DNA from: an uncultured Gilliamella sp.
GTDB lineage: Bacteria > Pseudomonadota > Gammaproteobacteria > Enterobacterales > Orbaceae
Assembly: GCA_945271295.1 (NCBI GenBank)
Contig: CALYPG010000008.1
Location: 1 to 64,000 of the forward strand
Length of the DNA stretch: 64,000 bases
Reading direction: 5' to 3'
Shown here: piece after piece, positions 40,092 to 48,103 of the stretch
Layout of the letters: every line of letters starts with the position of its first letter
Position numbering within the stretch: position 1 is the first letter of the stretch
Made by a program: the position numbers and the translations under genes
Notes under the pieces: generated by a model
The model's database searches: none
Seen by the model: the letters and a program-made list of their open reading frames with translations, nothing else
What the model was told of the DNA's origin: nothing

Positions 40092-41378
40092 ATGTTTCGT
40101 AGAATGTTACTAAGCGTGTTAATACGGCAAAAAAAGAAGCTATGTTTAATTGCCATTACCGTCGCGTTAGGGGTGTCATTAGCTACTGCTATGTTAAACG
40201 TCATGTTTGATGTGGGTGACAAGGTTAACCAAGAGCTAAAAGCCTATGGTGCTAATTTAAACATTGTGCCCAAAGGTACCGCTTTGGTAAATGAAATGTA
40301 TCAGCTAGATAATAATGACAAACAACAAGCGATGCAGTTTATTAAAGAAGATGATCTGGTCAAAATTAAGATGATCTTCTGGGCATATAATATTGTGGAT
40401 TTTGCCCCTTATCTCACAACGCAAGCCACCTTTAATGATAAACCCATTACTGTAGTTGGTACTTGGTTTAATAAACATCTTAATATCCCAACTGGTGATG
40501 AAGTGGATACGGGCATGTTAGCTATGAAGTCATGGTGGACTATTGAGGGCAACACCATGACCGATGGCAATTTACAAGGGGTAATGGTTGGAGAAACAGT
40601 CGGGAAACAATGGCATTTAAAGTTAGGTGATAGTATTACCTTAACCTCACCACAAACTAATAAAAATGTTACTTTAACGGTAAATAATATTTTTCATAGT
40701 GGTGGCGCTGAAGATGCGCAATTATTTGTATCACTACCTGTAGCACAACAACTCGCCGATAAACCAGGGTTGGTGGAACGAGTTGAAGTCAGCGCGTTGA
40801 CCACGCCTGAAAATGACTTAGCGCGTAAAGCGGCTCAAGATCCGAATAGTTTATCCAGAACCGAATGGGATACTTGGTATTGTACCGCTTACATTAGTTC
40901 GATTGCTTATCAGTTAGAAGAACTCATGCCAGATGTCCGGGTAAAAGCGATTATGCAAGTGGCAGAATCAGAAGGTTCGATCTTACAAAAAACGCAATTG
41001 TTAATGCTACTATTAACTATTCTTTCGCTAATCTGTTCGGCGTTGGCCATTTCGAATTTAGTTACCGCTAATGTTATTGAACGTAGTACCGAAATTGGTT
41101 TGTTAAAAGCACTAGGTGCCACCAATACTTCAGTAGCATTACTTATTTTGACTGAAATATTAGTGATCGCTTTTGTAGGGGGCGTTTTTGGTTATTTCCT
41201 CGGAATAGGTTTTGCCCAAATTATTGGGCATACCGTATTTGGTTCATTTATCGAACCGAAAATGGTGATTATTCCATTGGTGATCATCATGGTATTTTTA
41301 ATCACACTATTAGGTAGTTTGCCGGCACTACGGATGATGATGTTTTTGCGCCCAACTGATGTATTACACGGGCGATAA
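40092..41378 (+). CDS. MacB/FtsX-type ABC permease 1 of iron cluster
   Basis: A 428-residue permease with an N-terminal helix (about 18-38), a large periplasmic MacB-like domain (residues 40-280) and three C-terminal helices forming the FtsX domain with STEIGLLKALGATNTSVALL. It is homologous to the permeases of FetMP-linked clusters. Such transporters usually do mechanotransmission or efflux rather than import, so it may support the reductase or periplasmic protein release; that is inference. Confidence 0.85.
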   Translation: MFRRMLLSVLIRQKKKLCLIAITVALGVSLATAMLNVMFDVGDKVNQELKAYGANLNIVPKGTALVNEMYQLDNNDKQQAMQFIKEDDLVKIKMIFWAYNIVDFAPYLTTQATFNDKPITVVGTWFNKHLNIPTGDEVDTGMLAMKSWWTIEGNTMTDGNLQGVMVGETVGKQWHLKLGDSITLTSPQTNKNVTLTVNNIFHSGGAEDAQLFVSLPVAQQLADKPGLVERVEVSALTTPENDLARKAAQDPNSLSRTEWDTWYCTAYISSIAYQLEELMPDVRVKAIMQVAESEGSILQKTQLLMLLLTILSLICSALAISNLVTANVIERSTEIGLLKALGATNTSVALLILTEILVIAFVGGVFGYFLGIGFAQIIGHTVFGSFIEPKMVIIPLVIIMVFLITLLGSLPALRMMMFLRPTDVLHGR

Positions 41379-41390
41379 TGGAAAGTAGAG

Positions 41391-42536
41391 ATGGTCATAA
41401 ATAAAAATCGACGTTTTATTATTAAAACAGTTCTTAGCTCACTAATTCGTCGCCGATCACGTATTGCAGTAGCGTTACTTGGTGTGGCAATTGGTGCTAC
41501 AGTATTACTTGGTATGGTGACACTTTGTTATGACATTCCGCGCCAAATGGGGCAAGAGTTCCGGTCTTATGGTGCTAACATGTTATTTATGCCGGCTAAT
41601 AATCAACCGACCATGAATATGAATGAAGTAAAAAAAGCGGTTGCTTTATTACCACAAAATAAAATCTTAGGGGTTACGCCATTTCGTTATGATTCTATTC
41701 GTAGCAATCAACACCCTTATACTATTGTGGGCACTGATTTTGAGCAAGTGACCAAAACGAGCCCATATTGGCAGATTGAAGGTACATTACCTCAAAATCC
41801 CCATGAAATTATGATTGGTGTGGATATTGCTAATTTTGCGATGTTAAATATTGGTAATACTGTTTCGATTTCGGGTAAATCTAAGCAAAAATCTCGGTTT
41901 GATGAAGAGATGAAAATTACGGGTATCGTTAAAACGGGACGCGCTGAAGATAATTTTATTTTTATTAATTTGCATGATTTAGAGCAATTATTGGAAGAAA
42001 GTGATCAAGCCGAAGTGGTGGAAGTAAGCATTACCGCATCTGAAGCAGAATTAAAACAATATATTGACACAATCAGTAACCAATTGACCACTATCGAGCC
42101 GCATTTGATTAAATGGGTTACCCAATCTGAAACCTCAGTACTAGGCAAGCTCTCATCATTGCTCTACTTAGTCACATTAGTAGTGTTAGTACTAACTATG
42201 ATTTGTGTCGCGACAACCATGATGACAGTGGTGATGGAACGCCGTAAAGAAATTGGTCTTAAAAAAGCTATTGGCGCAAATAATAAGAGTATTGCTAAAG
42301 AGTTTTTAGCTGAAGGATTAGTGTTAGGGATTATTGGTGGAACTATTGGTGCTTTTTGTGGAATTATTTTTGCGCAGGTAATTAGCACCAATGTTTTTGG
42401 TCGCTCAATTAGCATTGAATTTTATTTAATCCCAATTACGATTGCTGTGTCAGCTATAGTTACAGTTATTGCTTGTTTAATTCCAGTCAAACGGGCGGTT
42501 GAAGTCGAACCAGCGTTAGTCTTGCGTGGCGAATAG
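41391..42536 (+). CDS. MacB/FtsX-type ABC permease 2 of iron cluster
   Basis: At 381 residues, this has the same topology as its neighbour: one N-terminal helix (RIAVALLGVAIGATVLLGMV), a periplasmic domain and three C-terminal helices with RRKEIGLKKAIGANNKSIAK. It probably pairs with the upstream permease and the ATPase that follows after ten bases to make a heterodimeric transporter. Confidence 0.87.
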   Translation: MVINKNRRFIIKTVLSSLIRRRSRIAVALLGVAIGATVLLGMVTLCYDIPRQMGQEFRSYGANMLFMPANNQPTMNMNEVKKAVALLPQNKILGVTPFRYDSIRSNQHPYTIVGTDFEQVTKTSPYWQIEGTLPQNPHEIMIGVDIANFAMLNIGNTVSISGKSKQKSRFDEEMKITGIVKTGRAEDNFIFINLHDLEQLLEESDQAEVVEVSITASEAELKQYIDTISNQLTTIEPHLIKWVTQSETSVLGKLSSLLYLVTLVVLVLTMICVATTMMTVVMERRKEIGLKKAIGANNKSIAKEFLAEGLVLGIIGGTIGAFCGIIFAQVISTNVFGRSISIEFYLIPITIAVSAIVTVIACLIPVKRAVEVEPALVLRGE

Positions 42537-42546
42537 GATATAACAA

Positions 42547-43206
42547 ATGAATATACTTGAAGTAAAAAATGTCTCTAAAATTTATGGTTCTTTGCATGCA
42601 CTTTCTGAGGTGAATTTAACCGTTGAAGAAGGCAAGTGGTTATCCATTATGGGGCCATCGGGTAGTGGTAAAAGTACCTTAATGAATATCATCGGTTGTA
42701 TGGACAAACCATCATTAGGATCGGTTATCCTTGATGGACAAGATATCACTCAACTTTCTTTATCAGAACTAACTGAAATCCGTCGTGATAAAATCGGTTT
42801 AATTTTCCAACAGTTTCATCTGGTTTCTTATTTAACGGCTTTAGAAAACGTCATGGTCGCGCAATATTATCATAGTATGGTGGACGAAAAAGAGGCGATG
42901 CAAGCACTTGAGCGAGTTGGTTTAGCTGCGCGAGCCAAGCATTTACCGCGCCAGCTTTCTGGTGGTGAACAGCAACGCGTTTGTATTGCCAGAGCTCTGA
43001 TAAATTATCCTAAGTTAATCCTCGCGGATGAACCAACCGGTAATTTAGATGAAACAAATGAGGAGATGGTCATGAATTTATTGCATCAACTCCATGAAGA
43101 AGGCAGTACTATTATTGTGGTGACTCACTCACCTGAAGTCTCAAAACATGCCCAAAATACCGTCGTCTTAGAACATGGTAAAGTGGCTCGATTTATAACC
43201 AATTAA
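42547..43206 (+). CDS. MacB-type ABC ATPase 1 of iron cluster
   Basis: A 219-residue ATP-binding protein with Walker A GPSGSGKST (about 36-44), Q-loop LIFQQFHLVSYLTALENV, signature LSGGEQQRVCIARAL, Walker B LILADEPTGNLDE and switch histidine VVTHSPEV. It belongs to the LolD/MacB subclass that energises FtsX-fold permeases, matching the two permease genes upstream. Confidence 0.93.
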   Translation: MNILEVKNVSKIYGSLHALSEVNLTVEEGKWLSIMGPSGSGKSTLMNIIGCMDKPSLGSVILDGQDITQLSLSELTEIRRDKIGLIFQQFHLVSYLTALENVMVAQYYHSMVDEKEAMQALERVGLAARAKHLPRQLSGGEQQRVCIARALINYPKLILADEPTGNLDETNEEMVMNLLHQLHEEGSTIIVVTHSPEVSKHAQNTVVLEHGKVARFITN

Positions 43207-43228
43207 CCAATGCAAGGGCTTTAACTTT

Positions 43229-43708
43229 ATGAAAAATCGTCTAATTTCATCATTACTTTTTATTATTATAGGGGCATTACTGATTTTAGTGCCTTTGTAT
43301 ATCGTGCCAGTCTGCCCACCGCCAGAAGTTGCTTCTATGCCGACTGATATGGGCAACCATATGATGAATCATGAAATGGCACATAGTACCTCAGGTACCA
43401 TTATGAAATGTTTTTGGACTGCCAGAGCTGAAGTCGGGATTGGTATTGTGGTGTTAGCTATTGGGTTATTGATGTTATTTTCACGTACGGTGTTTGTACG
43501 CATGGGGTTAAGCATGGCGCTTGCTTGTATTTCATTTTTTACCGCAGCCATTCCAACTATTTTAATTGGTGTTTGCCCGGGAGCCATGATGCTATGTAAT
43601 ATGGGCACCAAACCCGCTTTAATTTTGTTATCGGCATCATTATTGGTGGTAGCAATTATTAATACCCTTTATTTGAATAAAGCCTCTAAAAAACTTAATT
43701 TTAAATAG
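43229..43708 (+). CDS. DUF4418-like small membrane protein of iron cluster
   Basis: A 159-residue protein with four predicted helices. Between helices one and two is a periplasmic loop rich in methionine and histidine (DMGNHMMNHEMAHSTSGTIM) followed by KCFWTARAEVGIG. CPPPEV, KCFW, GVCPGAMMLC and CNMG provide cysteines. The Met/His-rich loop suggests copper or iron binding. I believe it belongs to the DUF4418 family, which has no defined function. It separates the two ABC sets. Confidence 0.7.
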   Translation: MKNRLISSLLFIIIGALLILVPLYIVPVCPPPEVASMPTDMGNHMMNHEMAHSTSGTIMKCFWTARAEVGIGIVVLAIGLLMLFSRTVFVRMGLSMALACISFFTAAIPTILIGVCPGAMMLCNMGTKPALILLSASLLVVAIINTLYLNKASKKLNFK

Positions 43709-43727
43709 CAGGCAACAAGGTTTAAAC

Positions 43728-44939
43728 ATGCAGGAAAAAACTATCACCATTGCAAACTTAGCTTGGCGAAATGTGCAGCGTCGCCCATTCCGTAGTTGTT
43801 GTTTGATTATTATCATTATGCTGTTTTCGGCCACCTTATTTGGTGGTAGCGTATTGATGAAGAACTTGAGTTTAGGGATTTCCGGCATGGCCGATCGTTT
43901 GGGTGCTGATATTCTTATTGTTCCCCACGGTTATGAAAAAAATCTCGAAGTCGCATTATTGCGTGGAGAGCCAAGTAGTTTTTACCTTAAAGTTGACTTA
44001 ATCGATAAAATCAAAGATATTCAAGGCATTGATGCTATTTCTCCGCAACTATTTATTGCTTCACTAAATGCTGGCTGTTGCAGCACTAAAGTCCAATTAA
44101 TCGGTTTTGATCAGCACAGCGATTTTGTGATTAAACCATGGTTGCAATCGCAACTGTCAACGCCACTTACCGATAATGAAGTGGTAGTCGGTGCTAAAAT
44201 CTCATCGCAAGTGGGTGATGAAATTAAGTTCTTCAACCATCCATTTAAAATTGCCGCTAAAATGGATAGTACCGGAATGGGTTTTGATACCTCTGTTTTT
44301 ATGACCTTACAAGCGGCAAGAACCTTAATGCAAGAGGCTAAATTAGTGGAAGGTGATGTTGATCATTTCGCTAATTATGTTTCCTCGGTGTTTATTAAAG
44401 TGAATCCTGACTATCAACCTAAAGATATTGTTAATCAAATAATGCCAAAATATGCCATAGACTATAATATAGATTTTGTTATGACTAAAGGCATGATAAG
44501 CAATATCTCCAAATGGTTAAATAGCTTTTCCACCATTGTCTATAGTTTGTCGGCCATTTTTTGGGTGCTGGCCATTATTGTTATTTTTATCATTTTCTCT
44601 TCCATGCTTAATGAACGTAAACGTGAAATTAGTTTATTACGCATACTTGGTGCCTCACGACTAATGTTAGTTAAAATGCTATTGCGTGAATCGTTAATTA
44701 TTAGTGCCTTAGGTGGTATAGCTGGGATCTTAATTGCGGCAATCTTGCTGTATGCTTTTAGTTTGTTAATTTGCCAATCTATAGGCTTACCTTGTGTCAA
44801 TATTTCATTATTTGATGCTATATTTTATGCAGTTGTGGTTTTTATACTCACTCTAATTATTGGTCCACTTTCAAGTATCTATTCGGCGCTATCGATGACC
44901 AAATTTGATACTTACAGCACACTTAGAGAGGGTGAATAA
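43728..44939 (+). CDS. MacB/FtsX-type ABC permease 3 of iron cluster
   Basis: A 403-residue permease with an N-terminal helix, a periplasmic domain containing LNAGCCSTKVQLIG and a C-terminal FtsX domain with ERKREISLLRILGASRLMLV. The stop codon overlaps the start of the next ATPase by one base (TAATG), so this pair forms a second, homomeric-type MacB-like transporter in the same cluster. Confidence 0.87.
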   Translation: MQEKTITIANLAWRNVQRRPFRSCCLIIIIMLFSATLFGGSVLMKNLSLGISGMADRLGADILIVPHGYEKNLEVALLRGEPSSFYLKVDLIDKIKDIQGIDAISPQLFIASLNAGCCSTKVQLIGFDQHSDFVIKPWLQSQLSTPLTDNEVVVGAKISSQVGDEIKFFNHPFKIAAKMDSTGMGFDTSVFMTLQAARTLMQEAKLVEGDVDHFANYVSSVFIKVNPDYQPKDIVNQIMPKYAIDYNIDFVMTKGMISNISKWLNSFSTIVYSLSAIFWVLAIIVIFIIFSSMLNERKREISLLRILGASRLMLVKMLLRESLIISALGGIAGILIAAILLYAFSLLICQSIGLPCVNISLFDAIFYAVVVFILTLIIGPLSSIYSALSMTKFDTYSTLREGE

Positions 44940-45604
44940 TGTTACTGGACATCAAAAATTTACGTAAAGACTATACCCGAGGGCAACAAACTTTTGCTGC
45001 GGTCAATAATGTTAGTTTTACTCTGGCAAGTGATGATTTTGTTTGCATAATGGGTAAGTCAGGCAGTGGTAAAACCACCTTACTTAATATGATTGCCGGC
45101 TTGCTAACGCCAACCCAAGGTAAGATTATTATTAATGATACCAACCTATTTGAACTTGATGATCAGCAAGTTTCGGCATTTCGTAATCAGCATATTGGTT
45201 ATATTCCACAAGGTAGCAGCTTACTGCCTAACTTAAATGCTATTGATAATATTCGTTTACCCTATTATTTAACTAAACGCCAACCGCAAACTTGCTTGAG
45301 TTATGCACAAAGCTTGCTGGAAAAAGCCAACATAAGTTATTTGCAAGAGGCTTTCCCGGCTAATATGTCAGGTGGTGAAATGCGACGTATCGCCATTTTA
45401 CGCGCGCTTATTTGTAAACCACAACTTATTATCGCCGATGAACCAACTAGCGATCTCGATGATGAAAGTTCAGCAGAAATTATGCAACTGCTAACTGAAA
45501 TCAATCAGCAAGGCACCGCCTTACTGATTGTGACGCATGATAACGATGTTGCCAGTTATAGCCAAAAAGTGCTGAAAATGTCAGCCGGCAAACTGTTAAC
45601 TTAA
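44939..45604 (+). CDS. MacB/LolD-type ABC ATPase 2 of iron cluster
   Basis: A 221-residue ATPase with Walker A GKSGSGKTT, Q-loop YIPQGSSLLPNL, signature MSGGEMRRIAILRAL, Walker B LIIADEPTSDLDD and switch histidine IVTHDNDV. It is the last gene of the cluster and is translationally coupled to the permease before it. It converges on yceF with only 17 bases between the stops. Confidence 0.92.
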   Translation: MLLDIKNLRKDYTRGQQTFAAVNNVSFTLASDDFVCIMGKSGSGKTTLLNMIAGLLTPTQGKIIINDTNLFELDDQQVSAFRNQHIGYIPQGSSLLPNLNAIDNIRLPYYLTKRQPQTCLSYAQSLLEKANISYLQEAFPANMSGGEMRRIAILRALICKPQLIIADEPTSDLDDESSAEIMQLLTEINQQGTALLIVTHDNDVASYSQKVLKMSAGKLLT

Positions 45605-45621
45605 GCAGAAAGTGTCACTAT

Positions 45622-46203
45622 CTACATCAGTAAAGGGTTATAACCCATTTGTATCATGATTTTATTTAGTTTTAACAGTGGCAAACCGACCAGCGAGTTA
45701 ATGTCATCGCCTTCCAGTTTGTCAAATAAAGTAATGCCTAACTCATCACATTTAAAACTACCGGCACACTGTAAGGGCTGCTCCTTAGCGATATAAGCGT
45801 CAATTTCAGCATCGGTTAATTGCCGAAAGGTTACTTTAAAGGGTTCACACAGCGTAACGGATTGCAATGTATTGGTATTAATTACCGTCATGCCGGTATA
45901 GAAATAAAATGCCTTACCACTGCTGTTTTGTAACTGTTTACGGGCATTGGCAATGGTATGGGGTTTACCCACAATTTTATCGTCTAACACCCCCACTTGA
46001 TCGGAGCCAATAATCAAACTATTTGGGTAATATTCGACTAATGATTGTGCTTTTATTTTTGATAAACGTAGCACTAATTGTTCAGCGCTTTCACCCGCTA
46101 ATGGCGTTTCATCACAAATCGGGGCAACGCATTCGAATGGAATGGCTAACTTGTGCAGTATTTTTTTACGTGATAGTGATGTTGAAGCTAAAATAATTTT
46201 CAT
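45622..46203 (-). CDS. yceF: Maf-family nucleotide pyrophosphatase YceF
   Basis: A 193-residue Maf protein that hydrolyses non-canonical nucleotides; the YceF subgroup prefers 7-methyl-GTP. Visible are the substrate loop LASTSLSRKKIL near the N-terminus, the catalytic region LIIGSDQVGVLDDKIVGKPH, and the strand with CAGSFKCDELGITLF followed by LEGDDINSLVGLPL. The ATG overlaps the stop of a small upstream ORF (ATGA), implying translational coupling. Confidence 0.92.
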   Translation of the reverse strand: MKIILASTSLSRKKILHKLAIPFECVAPICDETPLAGESAEQLVLRLSKIKAQSLVEYYPNSLIIGSDQVGVLDDKIVGKPHTIANARKQLQNSSGKAFYFYTGMTVINTNTLQSVTLCEPFKVTFRQLTDAEIDAYIAKEQPLQCAGSFKCDELGITLFDKLEGDDINSLVGLPLLKLNKIMIQMGYNPLLM

Positions 46204-46358
46204 TGTAATAACTCATTTAAAGTCCAAGCCGAAGGGTGTGCTTGAAAACGTTTGGTGTCAGTAATTGGACGGCGTGCGCCTAAACTACAGTTGCTATACA
46301 AACTGATGGCTTGGCTTACACTAGGTTTATGATCACTAAGGTAAACAATTTTATGCAT
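46200..46358 (-). CDS. Unrecognised 52-residue protein coupled to yceF
   Basis: On the minus strand an ORF from ATG 46358 reads MHKIVYLSDHKPSVSQAISL, then YSNCSLGARRPITDTKRFQA and HPSAWTLNELLQ, ending in a TGA that overlaps the yceF ATG. A GGAG site lies eight bases before its start. The composition is that of a folded cytoplasmic protein rather than random translation. I recognise no family. It could be a coupling leader or a genuine small protein. It is too short for standard ORF calls. Confidence 0.6.
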   Translation of the reverse strand: MHKIVYLSDHKPSVSQAISLYSNCSLGARRPITDTKRFQAHPSAWTLNELLQ

Positions 46359-46622
46359 CTTTTTGGCTCCATGCTAACTTACCATTCTGTCTCTAAACAT
46401 GATAACGATTAATGACTCAATAGTAACTAAAAGGTATTACTGTTGCAATAATTTCAATTGTTTCTATTTTTTAATTTACTGTTAAGAGCATAATAAATGA
46501 ATTAATATATTTATATAGAAAAAGCATTAGATAATTGAATAAAAATCCGTATGATAGTAATAGTTGCTCCTCTTTTGTTACCTTAACAAAAAAGGGAGTT
46601 GTCATTTAATTAGGGGGTTATT

Positions 46623-47051
46623 ATGTATAAAAAAATTTTAGTACCAATTGATATTTTAGAAGATGAGTTAACTAAAAAGGTTATTCCCCACTTAGAATAT
46701 CTGGCCAAATTGTCGAATGCTGAAGTGATTTTTTTCCATACGTTACCAGTTGCGTCTGCCATTGTTAATGCTTATTCATTTGGGTTTGATGAGTTTAAAG
46801 ATCAAGCCACTGTACAAACCGAGCAATGGTTACATAAACTTATCGATTCAATTAACTTACCGCGTGAAAATTTATCGTTTTCAATTTCTTTTGGTAATCC
46901 ACGCGACGAAATCCTTGCGATAGCAGAAGAGATTAATCCAGATTTAATTATAATTGGTTCGCGTCGCCCGAATATTTCAACCCATCTTTTAGGATCAAAT
47001 GCATCAGGCGTAGTGCGTGGGGCAAAAACGGCTGTGTTAGTGGTACGTTAG
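46623..47051 (+). CDS. Universal stress protein (UspF/UspG type)
   Basis: A 142-residue UspA-domain protein. The N-terminus YKKILVPIDILEDEL and the C-terminal ATP-binding block DLIIIGSRRPNISTHLLGSN followed by ASGVVRGAKTAVLVVR (G-2x-G-9x-G-[S/T]-like) indicate the nucleotide-binding UspF/UspG subgroup. Its role is in stress survival. AGGGGG precedes the start. The 420 bases upstream include an imperfect dyad around 46568-46600 (CTCCTCTTTTGTTA and TAACAAAAAAGGGAG) that may be regulatory. Confidence 0.88.
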   Translation: MYKKILVPIDILEDELTKKVIPHLEYLAKLSNAEVIFFHTLPVASAIVNAYSFGFDEFKDQATVQTEQWLHKLIDSINLPRENLSFSISFGNPRDEILAIAEEINPDLIIIGSRRPNISTHLLGSNASGVVRGAKTAVLVVR

Positions 47052-47110
47052 GCTTTGGTTTCAAACATTTTAAATCGTGTTAAAACTGAGTTTAGATAAT
47101 ATGCCCAAAT

Positions 47111-47136
47111 TAAGGGAATTTTTGTTAATTCCCTTA
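47111..47136 (+). terminator. Hairpin terminator candidate after the usp gene
   Basis: TAAGGGAATT and AATTCCCTTA pair perfectly over ten bases with a TTTGTT loop, 60 bases after the universal stress protein stop. No long U tract follows, so termination would be inefficient. A second small ATGATG/CATCAT hairpin comes next. The 350 bases from here to 47400 hold no other gene I can support. Confidence 0.55.
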
Positions 47137-47400
47137 GTGATGATGTCTCATCATGATAAATGCTTATTTAATATCTATCTCTATAGTTTTCAAATATTGA
47201 AATTTGTTTGTGAATATTCTTTAGGTATAAAGTTAAAAGATTTGAAGTTGTTTCTGACACCATATTTTACTTAATTGTTCATCAATATAATGTTAATAGC
47301 ACATAAAAAAACATGCGAAATATTTAACTATCCTTTCTATTGTAGTTATGCATATAATTATTAATTATTAAGAAACTTTTTATAGTATAAGGATAGAGGG

Positions 47401-47859
47401 ATGAAAAAGTTTTTATTATTAAGTTTAATCGGAATAACTTTAGTGGCATGCGGCAAGAAAAAAATTACCAATGAGATGCTGGTAGGTGAGTGGTCTTGCC
47501 ACTATAACGATTTAAGAGCGCCTTGGAAAGATGGTCAATTTCTGGATTATATAAATGAACAAAATGGATCTGTCAAAGTTCATTATTATATGCAAGACAA
47601 TACCTTAATGATGAGTTACAACGATAATAGCGATCATGCTAGTCCTTTTAATTTAGATGAACTCTTAGCTATGAATGGTATAGAAGAGATAGTTTCAAAT
47701 TTAAAAACAAAAAATATCGTAGAGTTAAACTATATTTCAAACGACGAATTTAATTTTAACGAAATCCAAGAAGTAACATACTTATATGGAACTAACGCGC
47801 AAGAAGAAAATTATAATGTTAAACTTAAAAGTGAATTAGCCTGTAAACGCATACAGTAA
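47401..47859 (+). CDS. Small lipoprotein of unknown function
   Basis: A 152-residue protein with a lipoprotein signal (MKKFLLLSLIGITLVACGKK, lipidated Cys17). The mature part starts ITNEMLVGEWSCHYND, resembling small lipocalin-like or META-like secreted lipoproteins with a GxW turn, and ends with a cysteine in ELACKRIQ that could pair with the one in EWSC. I recognise no family. It is monocistronic; AGAGGG lies directly before the ATG. Confidence 0.6.
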   Translation: MKKFLLLSLIGITLVACGKKKITNEMLVGEWSCHYNDLRAPWKDGQFLDYINEQNGSVKVHYYMQDNTLMMSYNDNSDHASPFNLDELLAMNGIEEIVSNLKTKNIVELNYISNDEFNFNEIQEVTYLYGTNAQEENYNVKLKSELACKRIQ

Positions 47860-48060
47860 TTCAAGTTTCGAACCCCAATAACTTCCAAGTGACCACTGGT
47901 TATTGTTAGTATTGATTTTAAAAAAATACCCAGTTATCAACCATCTTGTTATTACCTCTTAATCTGCTTGGATTTTCATTACTTCACCAGGTGTGCAAAT
48001 AGGGAAAATCAAATGTAAAGTAGATAGTTATTCTTTTTATTTAAACCGATATAAAGCGGT
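47860..48060. other. Intergenic stretch before the rlmKL terminator
   Basis: Between the lipoprotein stop and the rlmKL terminator no gene is apparent. On the minus strand a short frame ends FPICTPGEVMKIQAD before a TAA near 47960, protein-like in composition but only about 22 codons after an upstream stop. It may be a gene remnant; I cannot assign it. Confidence 0.3.
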
Positions 48061-48085
48061 AAACACCGCTAGATTGGCGGTATTT
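48061..48085 (-). terminator. Terminator after rlmKL
   Basis: On the minus strand AAATACCGC pairs with GCGGTGTTT (one G-U pair) across a seven-base loop, 19 bases after the rlmKL stop. The following ACCGCTTTAT is only moderately U-rich. Confidence 0.6.
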
Positions 48086-48103
48086 CTAGGCTGAATTCAA
48101 GTT

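Noticed and set aside
41192..41398. Minus-strand frames within the iron cluster and elsewhere over long plus-strand genes
   Set aside because: They lie entirely over well-supported genes and lack ribosome sites; they are shadow frames.
47077..47274. 65-codon frame after the universal stress protein gene
   Set aside because: Starts with a non-ATG codon in the 3' region, overlaps the terminator-like hairpin and has no ribosome site; probably chance.
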